The notes beneath the pieces are model-generated. The model made no database searches and had not been told where the DNA came from. It was given only the letters and a program-made list of their open reading frames with translations. The position numbers and the translations under genes are program-made. From the NCBI RefSeq assembly GCF_029428875.1, contig NZ_JAJSOO010000001.1, positions 4,278,001-4,342,000 on the forward strand: a stretch of DNA of 64,000 nucleotides, given 5' to 3'. Of the stretch, positions 24,445 to 33,644 are shown piece by piece (positions within the stretch are counted from its first letter, which is position 1; each line of letters starts with the position of its first letter). The DNA is from Streptomyces sp. JH34 (GTDB lineage Bacteria > Actinomycetota > Actinomycetes > Streptomycetales > Streptomycetaceae).

Positions 24445-26607
24445 GTGCCCGAGAACTCGACAGAGGTGACCGCCGCCGGGATCGCCCGGCTCGCGGGTGT
24501 GGGGCGCGCGGCCGTCAGTAACTGGCGCCGGCGTCACGCCGACTTCCCCCGGCCGGTCGGCGGCACCGACACCAGCCCGTCCTTCTCCCTGCCCGAGGTC
24601 GAGCAGTGGCTCCGCGACCAGGGAAAACTGGCCGAGGTGCCTCTGCGCGAGCGGGTCTGGCAGCAGCTGACCGGGCATCCGGCCGGGGCCGTCACCGCGC
24701 TGGTCCACGCGGGCTGCGCCCTGCTGCTCGTCAGGGACAGGCCGACGGCGTGGCTGGAGATCACCGCGGTGTCCGACGCCCGGATGGCCGAGGTCCTGCC
24801 GGTCGCCCTGGACGAGGTGCTCACGGCCCGTCTGGGCCCCGAGCGCGCGGTTCACACTCCGACCGGACCCGAGCTGCTGGCGTCCGTCCCCCTGCTGCGC
24901 GCCACCGCCGAACTCGCGGCCGGGACGGGGGCACGCCGCGCCTTCGAGTTCCTGTTCGTCCGCCAGCTCGATGCCAATCCCCGCCAGTACACACTCACCC
25001 CGCCGGGGCTCGCCGCCCTGATGGCGGACCTGGCCGAGCAGGTCACGCGCGGGGCGGGCGGCGGACCGGCCGGGGGGCGGACGGCAGACCGCACCGTCCT
25101 CGACCCCGCGGCCGGGACCGGCGCCCTGCTGCGCGCGGTCGGCGGCCCGGTGACCCTGTACGCCCAGGAGGCCGACGCCGATCTCGCCGCGCTCACCGCG
25201 CTCCGCCTCGCCCTGCACTCGGAAGAGGCCGCAGGGAAGGCCGGGGCACCCACGGAACCTGACGCGGCCCGGGGCGCGATCGCCGTACGGGCCGGGGACA
25301 CCCTGCGCACGGACGCCTTCCCGGGCCTCGCCGTGGACGCCGTCCTCTGCCACCCGCCGTTCAACGAGCGCAACTGGGGGCACGAGGAGCTGGCCTACGA
25401 CCCACGCTGGGAATACGGCCTCCCCGCCCGCACGGAGTCCGAACTCGCCTGGGTCCAGCACGCGCTGGCCCATCTCCGCGAGGACGGCACCGCCGTGCTG
25501 CTGATGCCGCCGGCCGCCGCGTCCCGACGGTCCGGCCGTCGTATCCGGGCCGATCTGCTGCGCCGGGGCGCCCTGCGCGCCGTCATCGCGCTCCCCGCGG
25601 GTGCCGCGCCGCCCTACGGCATCCCGCTCCACCTCTGGGTGCTGCGCAAGCCCGGGGCGGACCGGAGGCCCACGCCCGAACTCCTCGTCGTGGACACCGC
25701 CGAGTCCCCCGAGACCGCCCCGGGGGCCGTCGGCCGTGACCGGATGGACTGGGCGGCCGTACGGAACACCGCACTCGACGCCTGGAGCGCCTTCGACCGC
25801 CCGGGAGCCCCCGACAGCGGGGACGCCACCGTGGACCGGCCCGGCGTCAGCCGCGTGGTTCCCGTCATCGAACTGCTCGACGACGACGTCGACCTCGCCC
25901 CCGCCCGCCATCTGCCGCCCCCCGCGGCGGGTGGTGCCGCCGAACTCGACCGGGTGAGGGAACGGCTTGACGAGACCCTGAAGCTCACCGCCCGCCTCAC
26001 CCCGCCGCCCGCCTCACCCCGCGAACCGTCCCGGCGCACCCTGACCACGGTCGGCGAACTCGTCCGCTCCGGGGTCCTGCAACTGCGCACCGGCTCCGGC
26101 ACGGGCGGCGGTGCCGCCCCCGTCCTCACCGAGCAGGACGTCCTCGCCGGGGCGGCCCCCAGCGGCACCCCGACCGGCACGACCGCCCCGGAGGACGAAC
26201 CGCTCCTGCTGGAGCCCGGCGACGTCGTGCTGCCCGTGCTCGGCGGTGGGACGCTCTCCCGGGTCGTGGACGACGCCACCGCCGGCGCGGTGCTCGGCCG
26301 CAACCTGCAGGTGCTGCGCCCTGATCCGGCCGCACTGGACCCCTGGTTCCTCGCCGGGTTCCTGCGCGGTACCGCCAACAACCGCCAGGCCAGCAGCTAC
26401 GCCTCGACGGCGGCCCGGCTCGACGCGCGCCGTCTCCAGCTGCCTCGGGTTCCCCTTTCCGAACAGCAGCGGTACGGACGGCAGTTCCGCACCCTCGCCG
26501 CGTTCGAGGACGCCCTGCGCACAGCGGGCCGGCTCGGCGGACAGCTGCTCCAAGGGATGTACGACGGCCTGACGGACGGCACGGTCGACCCGGCGCCCCC
26601 ACACTGA
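24445..26607 (+). CDS. HTH / N6-adenine DNA methylase-like protein (HsdM-like)
   Basis: A 720-residue protein. The N-terminus has a helix-turn-helix (TAAGIARLAGVGRAAVSNWRRR). A type I HsdM-like methyltransferase core follows: motif I LDPAAGTGALL near residue 219 and motif IV CHPPF near residue 302-306, where the usual Asn/Asp of (N/D)PP(Y/F) is histidine. The C-terminal third (GDVVLPVLGGGT, FLAGFLRGTANNRQASSYASTAARLDARRL) resembles the target-recognition part of restriction-modification S subunits. No restriction subunit lies beside it. The GTG at 24445 has GGGGAG upstream and was preferred to the longer frame from 24391. It may be a DNA-binding regulator derived from a methylase. Confidence 0.75.
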   Translation: MPENSTEVTAAGIARLAGVGRAAVSNWRRRHADFPRPVGGTDTSPSFSLPEVEQWLRDQGKLAEVPLRERVWQQLTGHPAGAVTALVHAGCALLLVRDRPTAWLEITAVSDARMAEVLPVALDEVLTARLGPERAVHTPTGPELLASVPLLRATAELAAGTGARRAFEFLFVRQLDANPRQYTLTPPGLAALMADLAEQVTRGAGGGPAGGRTADRTVLDPAAGTGALLRAVGGPVTLYAQEADADLAALTALRLALHSEEAAGKAGAPTEPDAARGAIAVRAGDTLRTDAFPGLAVDAVLCHPPFNERNWGHEELAYDPRWEYGLPARTESELAWVQHALAHLREDGTAVLLMPPAAASRRSGRRIRADLLRRGALRAVIALPAGAAPPYGIPLHLWVLRKPGADRRPTPELLVVDTAESPETAPGAVGRDRMDWAAVRNTALDAWSAFDRPGAPDSGDATVDRPGVSRVVPVIELLDDDVDLAPARHLPPPAAGGAAELDRVRERLDETLKLTARLTPPPASPREPSRRTLTTVGELVRSGVLQLRTGSGTGGGAAPVLTEQDVLAGAAPSGTPTGTTAPEDEPLLLEPGDVVLPVLGGGTLSRVVDDATAGAVLGRNLQVLRPDPAALDPWFLAGFLRGTANNRQASSYASTAARLDARRLQLPRVPLSEQQRYGRQFRTLAAFEDALRTAGRLGGQLLQGMYDGLTDGTVDPAPPH

Positions 26608-26710
26608 CGACCGTGCGGACCACAGACGTTGTGCACAACGGGGACCGACTGTCTGCCTGGGTGTATACGCTCTCAGCACACTTCGTCCACGTGCTTTCCA
26701 GGAGCAGCTC

Positions 26711-27343
26711 ATGCATGGCTACGGCTATCCGCCGGAGTGGCCGCCGCAGCGTCGTCCGTCCCCGGCGACGTTGAATCTGCTGCGCGTGGTCTTCGTGACG
26801 CTGACCGTGGTGAGCTGCGGGTTCCTCGCCTGGGGGGCGATGCTGCGTCTCGCGATCGTCACCCGCAGGCGCCGGGACTGGGTCCTGCTGGCCGTGGTGT
26901 TCGTGCTCAACGTCGGGCTGTTCGTCTTCATCCTGGCCACGCCCGACGATCCGGAGAAGATGACGGACACCCAGGCGCTGATAGGCATGGGCTGGCTGAT
27001 CGGCGTCGTGGCCGGTGTGATCGCGTACTACCTGTACACGGACCTGAGGCACTTCGGCACGGAGGAGCCGTACGGGCGCTACGGCGGTCCCCGCCCCGGC
27101 CACCTTCCCTCGCCCCACGTCCCACCGGGATACGGCGCATACGTACCGCACCCGACCGCCGCCGGTCCGCCGCCGGCGGGTTACGGCTACCCGCCCGCCC
27201 CGGCCCCGCAGGCCCCGGTGCCCCCGCCCGCGTCTCCGGCCGTTCCGCCGAGGCCGGCCGGTCCGCCCCAGCGCCTGGACCAGGTGCGGGCCGAGCTCGA
27301 CGAGCTGAGCCACTACCTCCGCAAGGAGGGTGACGGCCGGTGA
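26711..27343 (+). CDS. Membrane protein with proline-rich tail
   Basis: A 210-residue protein with three predicted membrane segments (about 20-50, 56-78, 92-112) and a cytosolic Pro/Gly/Tyr/Ala-rich tail ending in a short helix (RLDQVRAELDELSHYLRK). Its stop overlaps the kinase start by GTGA, so it is coupled to the Ser/Thr kinase and may be its membrane partner or substrate. No family function is known. Confidence 0.75.
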   Translation: MHGYGYPPEWPPQRRPSPATLNLLRVVFVTLTVVSCGFLAWGAMLRLAIVTRRRRDWVLLAVVFVLNVGLFVFILATPDDPEKMTDTQALIGMGWLIGVVAGVIAYYLYTDLRHFGTEEPYGRYGGPRPGHLPSPHVPPGYGAYVPHPTAAGPPPAGYGYPPAPAPQAPVPPPASPAVPPRPAGPPQRLDQVRAELDELSHYLRKEGDGR

Positions 27344-28896
27344 ACGGGCGTGTCATCGCCGGGCGTTACGCGCTGGCGACGATTCTCGGCCAGGGCGGCA
27401 TGGGTCAGGTCTGGACGGCGTACGACCAGCGGCTCGACCGCAGGGTCGCGGTGAAGCTCCTGCGTCCCGACCGGGTGGCGGGCCCCTCCGGCCGTGAGGC
27501 CGCCGACGATCTGCGCCGCCGCTTCGTCCGCGAGTGCCGGGTCACCGCGCAGGTCGACCACCCCGGTCTCGTCACCGTCCATGACGCGGGGAGCGACGGC
27601 GAGGACCTCTACCTCGTCATGCAGTACGTCGAGGGAGCGGACCTCGCCGACCACCTGGCCGAGCACGACCCCTACCCGTGGCCCTGGGCCGTGGCGGTCG
27701 CCGCCCAGCTGTGCGCGGTGCTCTCCGCGGTGCACGCGGTGCCGATCGTCCACCGCGACCTCAAGCCCCGAAACGCGATGGTGAAGCCCGACGGCACCCT
27801 CACGGTGCTCGACCTCGGCATCGCCTCCGTCATGGACACCGACACGACCCGCCTGACCCACACGGGCTCCCCGGTCGGTTCCCCGGCCTACATGGCCCCG
27901 GAACAGGCGATGGGCGGCGCGGTCGGCCCCTACACCGACCTGTACGCGCTCGGTGTGCTCCTCCACGAGCTCCTCAGCGGTGACGTTCCGTTCGCCGGAT
28001 CGACCGCCCTGGGTGTCCTGCACCGCCATCTCTACGAGCCGCCGCTCCCGGTCCGCCATCTCAGGCCCGAGGTCCCCGAGGCGCTCGAAGCACTCGTCCT
28101 GCGGCTGCTCTCCAAGGACCCGCAGCACCGGCCCGCCTCCGCCCAGGAGGTCTACGAGTCCCTGCGGCCCCTGCTGCCCGGCGCCGGCTCGCCCTCGGGC
28201 CCGCTCGACCCGACCCGCCCGTTCCTCCGCCCGCACGCCCCCTGGCCCGACCGGGCGGCCGTGCCGGCATCGGCGCCGGCCCCCGTCCAGCAGGCCCCCG
28301 CCCCACCTCACGAGCCGCCCGCCCGGCCGGACGTGGCGCAGGCCGTCGACGACGTGAATCGACTGCTCGGCGAGGGCCGCATCACCCAGGCCGTCGACAT
28401 CCTCGGGGGAATCCTGCCCGCCGCGGCCGAGGAGCACGGCGAACACTCACCGGTCGTACGGATCCTGCGCAAGCAGTACGCGGCCACGCTGATGGACGAC
28501 GGCCAGTACCGCCGCGCCCTCCCGGAGCTCCGCCGCCTCGCCGACGACCGCACGGCGGAGGCGGGGCCCGCCGACCCCCAGACCCTGCAGTTCCGTTACG
28601 ACGCGGCGCTGTGCCTGGAGCAGCTGGGTGAGGCGGCCGCCGCGCTCGCCGAGTACCGCGCGGTCCTCCCCTGTTACGAGAACGGCTACGCGACCTCCAG
28701 CGGTCCCGGCCGGGCCTTCGACATCCGCAGGCGGATCGCCCATCTCCTGCTGGGGGTGGGCGACCACACGGCGGGCCGCGGGCAGTTGCAGGCCCTCCTG
28801 TACGACACCGAACGCGCCTACGGCCCTCACCACCCGCTCCCCACGGAGCTCCGCCGCCAACTGACCCACCACCAGGAGGTGCGCGGCTCGAGGTGA
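27340..28896 (+). CDS. Ser/Thr protein kinase with C-terminal TPR-like region
   Basis: A 518-residue Hanks-type kinase: glycine loop LGQGGMGQVW (residues 16-25), K39 in VAVKLL, catalytic loop HRDLKPRNAM, DLG in place of DFG, and the APEQ segment. The kinase domain ends near residue 270, followed by a Pro-rich linker and an alpha-helical repeat region (about 330-500) of tetratricopeptide type. Unlike PknB it has no transmembrane segment, and its neighbour upstream supplies one. GTG start overlapping that gene. Confidence 0.92.
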   Translation: MNGRVIAGRYALATILGQGGMGQVWTAYDQRLDRRVAVKLLRPDRVAGPSGREAADDLRRRFVRECRVTAQVDHPGLVTVHDAGSDGEDLYLVMQYVEGADLADHLAEHDPYPWPWAVAVAAQLCAVLSAVHAVPIVHRDLKPRNAMVKPDGTLTVLDLGIASVMDTDTTRLTHTGSPVGSPAYMAPEQAMGGAVGPYTDLYALGVLLHELLSGDVPFAGSTALGVLHRHLYEPPLPVRHLRPEVPEALEALVLRLLSKDPQHRPASAQEVYESLRPLLPGAGSPSGPLDPTRPFLRPHAPWPDRAAVPASAPAPVQQAPAPPHEPPARPDVAQAVDDVNRLLGEGRITQAVDILGGILPAAAEEHGEHSPVVRILRKQYAATLMDDGQYRRALPELRRLADDRTAEAGPADPQTLQFRYDAALCLEQLGEAAAALAEYRAVLPCYENGYATSSGPGRAFDIRRRIAHLLLGVGDHTAGRGQLQALLYDTERAYGPHHPLPTELRRQLTHHQEVRGSR

Positions 28897-29067
28897 GCTC
28901 CAGGACGGCCGGGAACGGCGGGACGGAAGGGGATTTCGTCCCCGACCCCACACTGACCGGTCAGGAAATCGTTGGTCGAAGCAGTGGCCCGAATCACGTC
29001 CACTGCCTAACATCGATCACCGCAAGGCTTTGTGCACTGATGCACAAACTCTCCCCGGGAGGCTCCT

Positions 29068-29724
29068 TTGCACCGCCGTCGTCGCACCGCGCTCGCCCTT
29101 TCCGCCGCAACGCTCCTCGCGGCACCCCTCCTGACCGCCTGCGGCGGCGAGGCCCACCCCGGTGCCGCGGCCGTGGTCGGAGGCGACCGGATCGACGTGG
29201 CCACCGTCCAGGCGCAGGCGGCCGACGTGCGGACCGCGCAGCAGAAGTCGGAGCAGTCCGAGGAACTGGTCGCGAAGTCGGGCCAGCTGACCCGGGTCAA
29301 GCTGTCCGGGCTGATCTTCGGACGGGTCCTGGACCGGGCCGCGAAGGACGCCGGGGTGAGCGTCAGCCGCAAGGAGATCCAGCAGATCCGAGGCGTCGCC
29401 GCCGAGCAGTCCGGCGGCGAGGAGGGCGTGCGGACCCTGATGCTGGAGCAGCGCTGGGTCGCGCCCGGCCAGATCGAGGCGAGCCTGCGCCAGGAGGTCC
29501 AGCTCCAGAAGCTGGCCCGGTCGCTCGGCGCCGACCTGCAGAGCCCCGCCGGCGTGCAGGCCGTCGGACAGGCGCTCACCGAGGCGTCGAAGGCGCTCCG
29601 CATCGACGTCAACCCGCGCTACGGCAGCTGGGACAACCAGAAGGTCCAGCTCAGCACGTACAAGGCGCCGTGGATCACCCAGGTCACGCCCGTGCAGGGC
29701 CAGGACCCGGAGGCAGGCGCCTGA
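29068..29724 (+). CDS. SurA N-terminal-like lipoprotein
   Basis: A 218-residue lipoprotein: basic start (MHRRRR), hydrophobic stretch and lipobox LLTAC. The mature part resembles the SurA/PrsA N-terminal chaperone region (AAVVGGDRIDVATVQAQAADVR, then a helical segment) without a recognisable PPIase domain. The start is TTG, supported by GGGAGG at 29056-29062. A chaperone role for exported proteins is family-based. It precedes mazG by 29 bases and may be co-transcribed. Confidence 0.82.
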   Translation: MHRRRRTALALSAATLLAAPLLTACGGEAHPGAAAVVGGDRIDVATVQAQAADVRTAQQKSEQSEELVAKSGQLTRVKLSGLIFGRVLDRAAKDAGVSVSRKEIQQIRGVAAEQSGGEEGVRTLMLEQRWVAPGQIEASLRQEVQLQKLARSLGADLQSPAGVQAVGQALTEASKALRIDVNPRYGSWDNQKVQLSTYKAPWITQVTPVQGQDPEAGA

Positions 29725-29753
29725 CCCGGCCCGGCCACGGGTAGGTTCGGGGT

Positions 29754-30740
29754 GTGAACGCTGAAGACCCCGGCCGCATCGTCCTGCTCACCGCCAGCCA
29801 CCGGGTCGCCCCCGGTCTGCTGTCCTGGCCCGCCTGGCAGACGCTGCGGGCCGCCGACCGGGTGCTGTGCGCCGAGCGGGACCATCCGCAGCTGCCGTAT
29901 CTGGAGGAGGCGGGGGTCGCCGTCGAGCACGTCGCGCCCACGGCCGAGGAACTGGTGGACGACTGCGCGGGCGGCCGGACCGTGGTGGTGCTGGTGGGCG
30001 GCGAGGGGAACCAGCCGCTCACCGACGGACTGGCCCGTCTCGGCGGTTCGGGCCGGGTGCAGATGCCGGACCTGGAGCTGCTGCCCGGTTCGTACGACCT
30101 GCCCGGCGCCCGGCTCCTGGATCTGGTCCAGGTGATGGACCGGATCCGGCTCGAATGCCCGTGGACCTCGCAGAAGACGCACAAGGGCCTCGCGAAGTAC
30201 GCCATCGAGGAGGCGTACGAACTGGTCGAGGCCATCGAGGACGGTGACCGCGAGGAACTGCGCGAGGAACTCGGCGACGTCCTGCTGCAGGTCGTCTTCC
30301 ACGCGCGCATCGCGCAGGAGGACGAGGAGGAGCCGTTCGGCATCGACGACGTCGCGGCCACGATCGTCGAGAAGCTGATCCACCGTCATCCCCATGTGTT
30401 CGGCGACGAGACCGCCGAGACGCCGGAGGACGTCCACGCCCACTGGCTCCGCACGAAGGCGATCGAGAAGCAGCGCGCGTCGGTCACCGACGGGGTGCCG
30501 CTCGGTCAGCCGGGCCTGGCGCTGGCGGCCAAGCTCGGCAGCAGGGCCCGCGCCGCGGGCCTCGGCACCGCGCTCCCCGAGGGCGAGGGGGTCGGCTACC
30601 GCCTGCTGGCTCTAGCGGTACGGGCGGAGCAGGACGGCACGGACCCGGAGGCCGCCCTGCGGGCCGCAGCCCGCGCCTACCGGGACGCGATCCGGGCGGC
30701 GGAGGGACTCGGGGCCGGCCCGGATAGCGTCGAGGGGTGA
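29754..30740 (+). CDS. mazG: Nucleoside triphosphate pyrophosphohydrolase MazG
   Basis: A 328-residue protein. The N-terminal 110 residues resemble a tetrapyrrole-methylase-like module often fused to MazG. The MazG core has the metal-binding EEAYELVEAIE and LREELGDVLLQVVFHARIA motifs and a conserved CPWTSQKTHKGL lead-in. It hydrolyses (d)NTPs to monophosphates as a house-cleaning enzyme. GTG start. Its stop overlaps the start of the P450 gene (GTGA), an unexpected but clear coupling. Confidence 0.92.
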   Translation: MNAEDPGRIVLLTASHRVAPGLLSWPAWQTLRAADRVLCAERDHPQLPYLEEAGVAVEHVAPTAEELVDDCAGGRTVVVLVGGEGNQPLTDGLARLGGSGRVQMPDLELLPGSYDLPGARLLDLVQVMDRIRLECPWTSQKTHKGLAKYAIEEAYELVEAIEDGDREELREELGDVLLQVVFHARIAQEDEEEPFGIDDVAATIVEKLIHRHPHVFGDETAETPEDVHAHWLRTKAIEKQRASVTDGVPLGQPGLALAAKLGSRARAAGLGTALPEGEGVGYRLLALAVRAEQDGTDPEAALRAAARAYRDAIRAAEGLGAGPDSVEG

Positions 30741-32062
30741 ACGACAGCCCCGATACGCCCTCCGCGCCGGACGCGGCGGCCGATACGCCCTCCGCGCCGG
30801 ACGCAGCTCCCGAACTCTTCACCTGGGAGTTCGCCACCGACCCGTACCCCGCCTACGCCTGGCTCCGCGAACACAGCCCCGTGCACCGCACGACGCTGCC
30901 CAGCGGGGTCGAGGCCTGGCTGGTGACCCGGTACGCCGACGCCCGGCAGGCACTCGCCGACACCCGGCTCTCCAAGAACCCGGCCCACCACGCGGGGTCC
31001 GCGAACGCCAAGGGCAAGACGGGCATCCCCGGGGAGCGCAAGGCGGAGCTGACGACGCACCTGCTGAACATCGACCCGCCGGACCACACCCGGCTGCGCC
31101 GGCTCGTGTCCAAGGCGTTCACCCCGCGCCGGGTCGCGGAGTTCGCGCCGCGCGTGCAGGAGCTGACGGACCGCCTCATCGACGGCTTCGCCGAGAAGGG
31201 GGAGGCGGACCTCATCCACGACTTCGCGTTCCCCCTGCCCATCTACGCGATCTGCGACCTGCTGGGCGTGCCGCGCGAGGACCAGGACGACTTCCGTGAC
31301 TGGGCGGGCATGATGATCCGGCACGGCGGGGGGCCGCGCGGCGGGGTCGCCAGATCGGTCAAGAAGATGCGCGGCTATCTCGCCGAGCTCATCCACCGCA
31401 AGCGGGAGAGCCCGGGTGACGACCTGATCTCGGGGCTGATCCGGGCGAGCGACCACGGCGAGCACCTCAGCGAGAACGAGGCAGCCGCCATGGCGTTCAT
31501 TTTGTTGTTCGCCGGTTTCGAGACGACGGTGAACCTCATCGGCAACGGCACCTACGCACTGCTGCGCGATCCGTCCCAGCGCGAGCGGCTGCAACGCTCC
31601 CTGGCGGCGGGGGAGACGGAACTGCTCGCCACGGGCATCGAGGAGCTGCTGCGCTACGACGGGCCGGTGGAGCTCGCGACATGGCGCTACGCCACCGAGC
31701 CCGTGACCCTGGGAGGACAGGACATCGCGGCCGGGGACCCCGTACTCGTGGTTCTGGCCGCCGCGGATCGGGATCCGGACAGATTCCAGAATGCGGACAC
31801 CCTGGATCTCGCTCGGAGTGACAACCAGCACCTGGGCTACGGGCACGGAATCCACTACTGCCTGGGAGCTCCGCTGGCCCGCCTGGAGGGGCAGGTGGCT
31901 CTGGCGACACTGCTGCGACGCCTCCCCGACCTGCGGCTCGCTGCGGAACCTGCCGATTTGCGCTGGCGCGGCGGGCTCATCATGCGTGGACTACGCACCC
32001 TTCCCGTGGAGTTCGGTCCCGTACGGCCGGCGGGGGAAGGTGACACGCTGTCAACTCTGTGA
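30737..32062 (+). CDS. Cytochrome P450 (CYP107-like)
   Basis: A 441-residue soluble P450. The I-helix oxygen-binding motif is FAGFETT, the ExxR motif is EELLRYDGP, and the heme loop is GHGIHYCLGAPLARLEG with the axial cysteine. The architecture matches bacterial class I CYP107-type enzymes that need separate ferredoxin and reductase; none is nearby. Substrate unknown. The N-terminus carries two copies of a ten-residue DTPSAPDAA repeat. It is translationally coupled to mazG and is not part of a biosynthetic cluster here. Confidence 0.92.
   Translation: MNDSPDTPSAPDAAADTPSAPDAAPELFTWEFATDPYPAYAWLREHSPVHRTTLPSGVEAWLVTRYADARQALADTRLSKNPAHHAGSANAKGKTGIPGERKAELTTHLLNIDPPDHTRLRRLVSKAFTPRRVAEFAPRVQELTDRLIDGFAEKGEADLIHDFAFPLPIYAICDLLGVPREDQDDFRDWAGMMIRHGGGPRGGVARSVKKMRGYLAELIHRKRESPGDDLISGLIRASDHGEHLSENEAAAMAFILLFAGFETTVNLIGNGTYALLRDPSQRERLQRSLAAGETELLATGIEELLRYDGPVELATWRYATEPVTLGGQDIAAGDPVLVVLAAADRDPDRFQNADTLDLARSDNQHLGYGHGIHYCLGAPLARLEGQVALATLLRRLPDLRLAAEPADLRWRGGLIMRGLRTLPVEFGPVRPAGEGDTLSTL
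30751..30810 (+). repeat. 30-bp tandem duplication in the P450 N-terminus
   Basis: Two adjacent 30-bp units beginning CGATACGCCCTCCGCGCCGG; the first 24 bases are identical. In frame, so it adds ten residues (DTPSAPDAAA / DTPSAPDAAP) to the flexible N-terminus. Confidence 0.9.
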
Positions 32063-32089
32063 CTTTCACGTGATCTCCGCTGCATCGAC

Positions 32090-32118
32090 TTGTGACACAC
32101 GTTCGAGTAGGGCTAGGT
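32090..32118 (+). promoter_or_regulatory. Candidate promoter of first rpf gene
   Basis: TTGTGA (32090-32095) and CTAGGT (32113-32118) with a 17-base spacer, 50 bases before the ATG. It resembles a vegetative promoter. Confidence 0.45.
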
Positions 32119-32167
32119 TCACCGTTCGACTCACCCGTCACATGTCAGTCACACGGAAGGCAATCCC

Positions 32168-33181
32168 ATGGGCTCCGCGACCGGCAGACACCGCCGCCCT
32201 CGCCAGGCACCCGCCATCGTCGTCGCCGCAGGCGTGACCGGATCGGCCATCGCCATCCCGCTGCTCGGCGCGGGCGGCGCACAAGCCGCCGACGCGTCGA
32301 CCTGGGACCGGGTCGCCGAATGCGAGAGCGGCGGCATGTGGAGTGCCGACCTGGGCAACGGCTACTACGGAGGCCTGCAGTTCTCGCAGGACACCTGGAA
32401 GGCCTACGGAGGTACGGACTTCGCTTCTCGCGCCGACCTCGCGAGCCGCTCGCAGCAGATAGCCGTCGCCGAGAAGGTGCTGGACGACAAGGGGCCGCAG
32501 GCGTGGCCCAGCTGCGCCGTGATCTCCGGGCTGGCCCTGGACGGGACCCTGCCGGGCATCGACCCGGGCGGCGATCCTTCGGCCGAGGCCTCCGGCACCG
32601 CCACCGGGACGCCCTCCGCCGAGGCGACGGATCCGTCGTCCACGGCGGACGACGCGGACCGGCAGGACGACGCCGGCTCGAAGGGCGAGGCGAAGGGGAA
32701 CACCTCCGGCGGTACGGCGGCCGAGAGCGACGAAGCGGACAGGACCGGCGCGTCGCAGTCCGCCACTCCGTCCCCCGAGGCTTCCGGCGCGGCGAAGGAC
32801 GACACGGCGAAGGGCGACGCGGCGAAGGGTGACGCGGCGAAGGGCGGGAAGCACCGCGGCACGCCGGCTCCCGAGGGCAGCGCCGAGGGCAGCGCCGGGT
32901 CGGAGCTGGACGAGGGGCGCGAGTCCGGCCGGCACGCCTCACGCGGTGACTCCGGGGCCCGTGAGGGCGCCGAGGGGACGTACACCGTCCGCGAGGGCGA
33001 CAACCTCTGGGCGATCGCCGACACGCAGGAGCTCGCCGGCGGCTGGACCGCTCTCTACGAGGCCAACAAGGACGAGCTGGGTTCCGACCCGGACCTGATC
33101 CTGCCCGGCCAGAGCCTGGAACTCGGACTCGGGGCGGACACGCAGGAGCCGGTGGCTCCGGAGACCGCTGCGGCCAACTGA
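32168..33181 (+). CDS. Secreted resuscitation-promoting factor with LysM domain
   Basis: A 337-residue exported protein. Signal peptide to about residue 40 (GAGGAQAAD). The Rpf transglycosylase-like domain follows (STWDRVAECESGGMWSADLGNGYYGGLQF) with the catalytic glutamate in AECESGG. A long Ala/Asp/Glu/Lys-rich linker (about 125-270), including 15-bp tandem repeats encoding AKGD units near 32815, leads to a C-terminal LysM domain (TYTVREGDNLWAIAD). It cleaves peptidoglycan in germination and growth. From memory this is the position of rpfC in S. coelicolor; the name is left open. A paralogue, rpfA, follows. Confidence 0.9.
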   Translation: MGSATGRHRRPRQAPAIVVAAGVTGSAIAIPLLGAGGAQAADASTWDRVAECESGGMWSADLGNGYYGGLQFSQDTWKAYGGTDFASRADLASRSQQIAVAEKVLDDKGPQAWPSCAVISGLALDGTLPGIDPGGDPSAEASGTATGTPSAEATDPSSTADDADRQDDAGSKGEAKGNTSGGTAAESDEADRTGASQSATPSPEASGAAKDDTAKGDAAKGDAAKGGKHRGTPAPEGSAEGSAGSELDEGRESGRHASRGDSGAREGAEGTYTVREGDNLWAIADTQELAGGWTALYEANKDELGSDPDLILPGQSLELGLGADTQEPVAPETAAAN

Positions 33182-33218
33182 TCAAAAGCGGGAAAACACC
33201 CCGAAAGCGGGGGCAGTT

Positions 33219-33264
33219 AAGAGACCTATGTCCACTTATGCGTAAGTGAGACATGGGTCTCTTT
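33219..33264. terminator. Long inverted repeat between the rpf genes
   Basis: A 20-bp stem (AAGAGACCTATGTCCACTTA with its complement, one G-U and one bulge) closed by TGCG and followed by CTTTG, 38 bases after the first rpf gene. It is far more A/T-rich than its surroundings and nearly symmetric, so it may terminate transcription from either side. Confidence 0.8.
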
Positions 33265-33432
33265 GCGTCAACTGGTGCGCTCGGTCCGTCCGGTCCGTCC
33301 ATTTTGGCCATGACCTGCGAAAACAAACCGCAGGGCGGAGCCGTTAAGTGCTGATTAGCCGTTATGTCCATCTTTGAATGTGGGGGTTGCGTGTGTCTAC
33401 GGTCGGAGCCGCTCGCACCGCGGGCACCTTCG

Positions 33433-33634
33433 ACCGTCACGCCGAATCCTGCCGTCGGCCGAAGGGGACCGACGCGTAAAGCGCCGTAGGCAGGAGCGGG
33501 GGACCCAGGTAAGTGCCGGTACCCGGCCGTCGGAAGACGGCTGGAGGACCGGCTGGGGGTGAAGCCGTCCGCGAGTGCGGGTGGCCGGGCAACTCACAGG
33601 CCCGAACCCGACAGCTCACCTCGTAGGCGTCGGT
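33433..33634 (+). promoter_or_regulatory. ydaO/yuaA-type c-di-AMP riboswitch upstream of rpfA
   Basis: The leader carries the conserved blocks of the ydaO class: CGCCGAATCCTGCCG, GGGGGACCCAGG, GGGGTGAAGCC, and CCGAACCCGACAGCTCACC followed by CGTAGGC. Closing stem P1 pairs ACGCC (33439-33443) with GGCGT (33626-33630), extended by ACCG/CGGT. The aptamer ends directly before the GAGGAG ribosome-binding site of rpfA. Established knowledge: in S. coelicolor rpfA is controlled by this riboswitch class, and by an antisense RNA. Confidence 0.92.
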
Positions 33635-33644
33635 GAGGAGAACC

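Noticed and set aside
30737..32062. The P450 as part of a secondary-metabolite cluster
   Set aside because: Its neighbours are mazG, rpf genes and eno; no polyketide, peptide or terpene biosynthesis gene is near.
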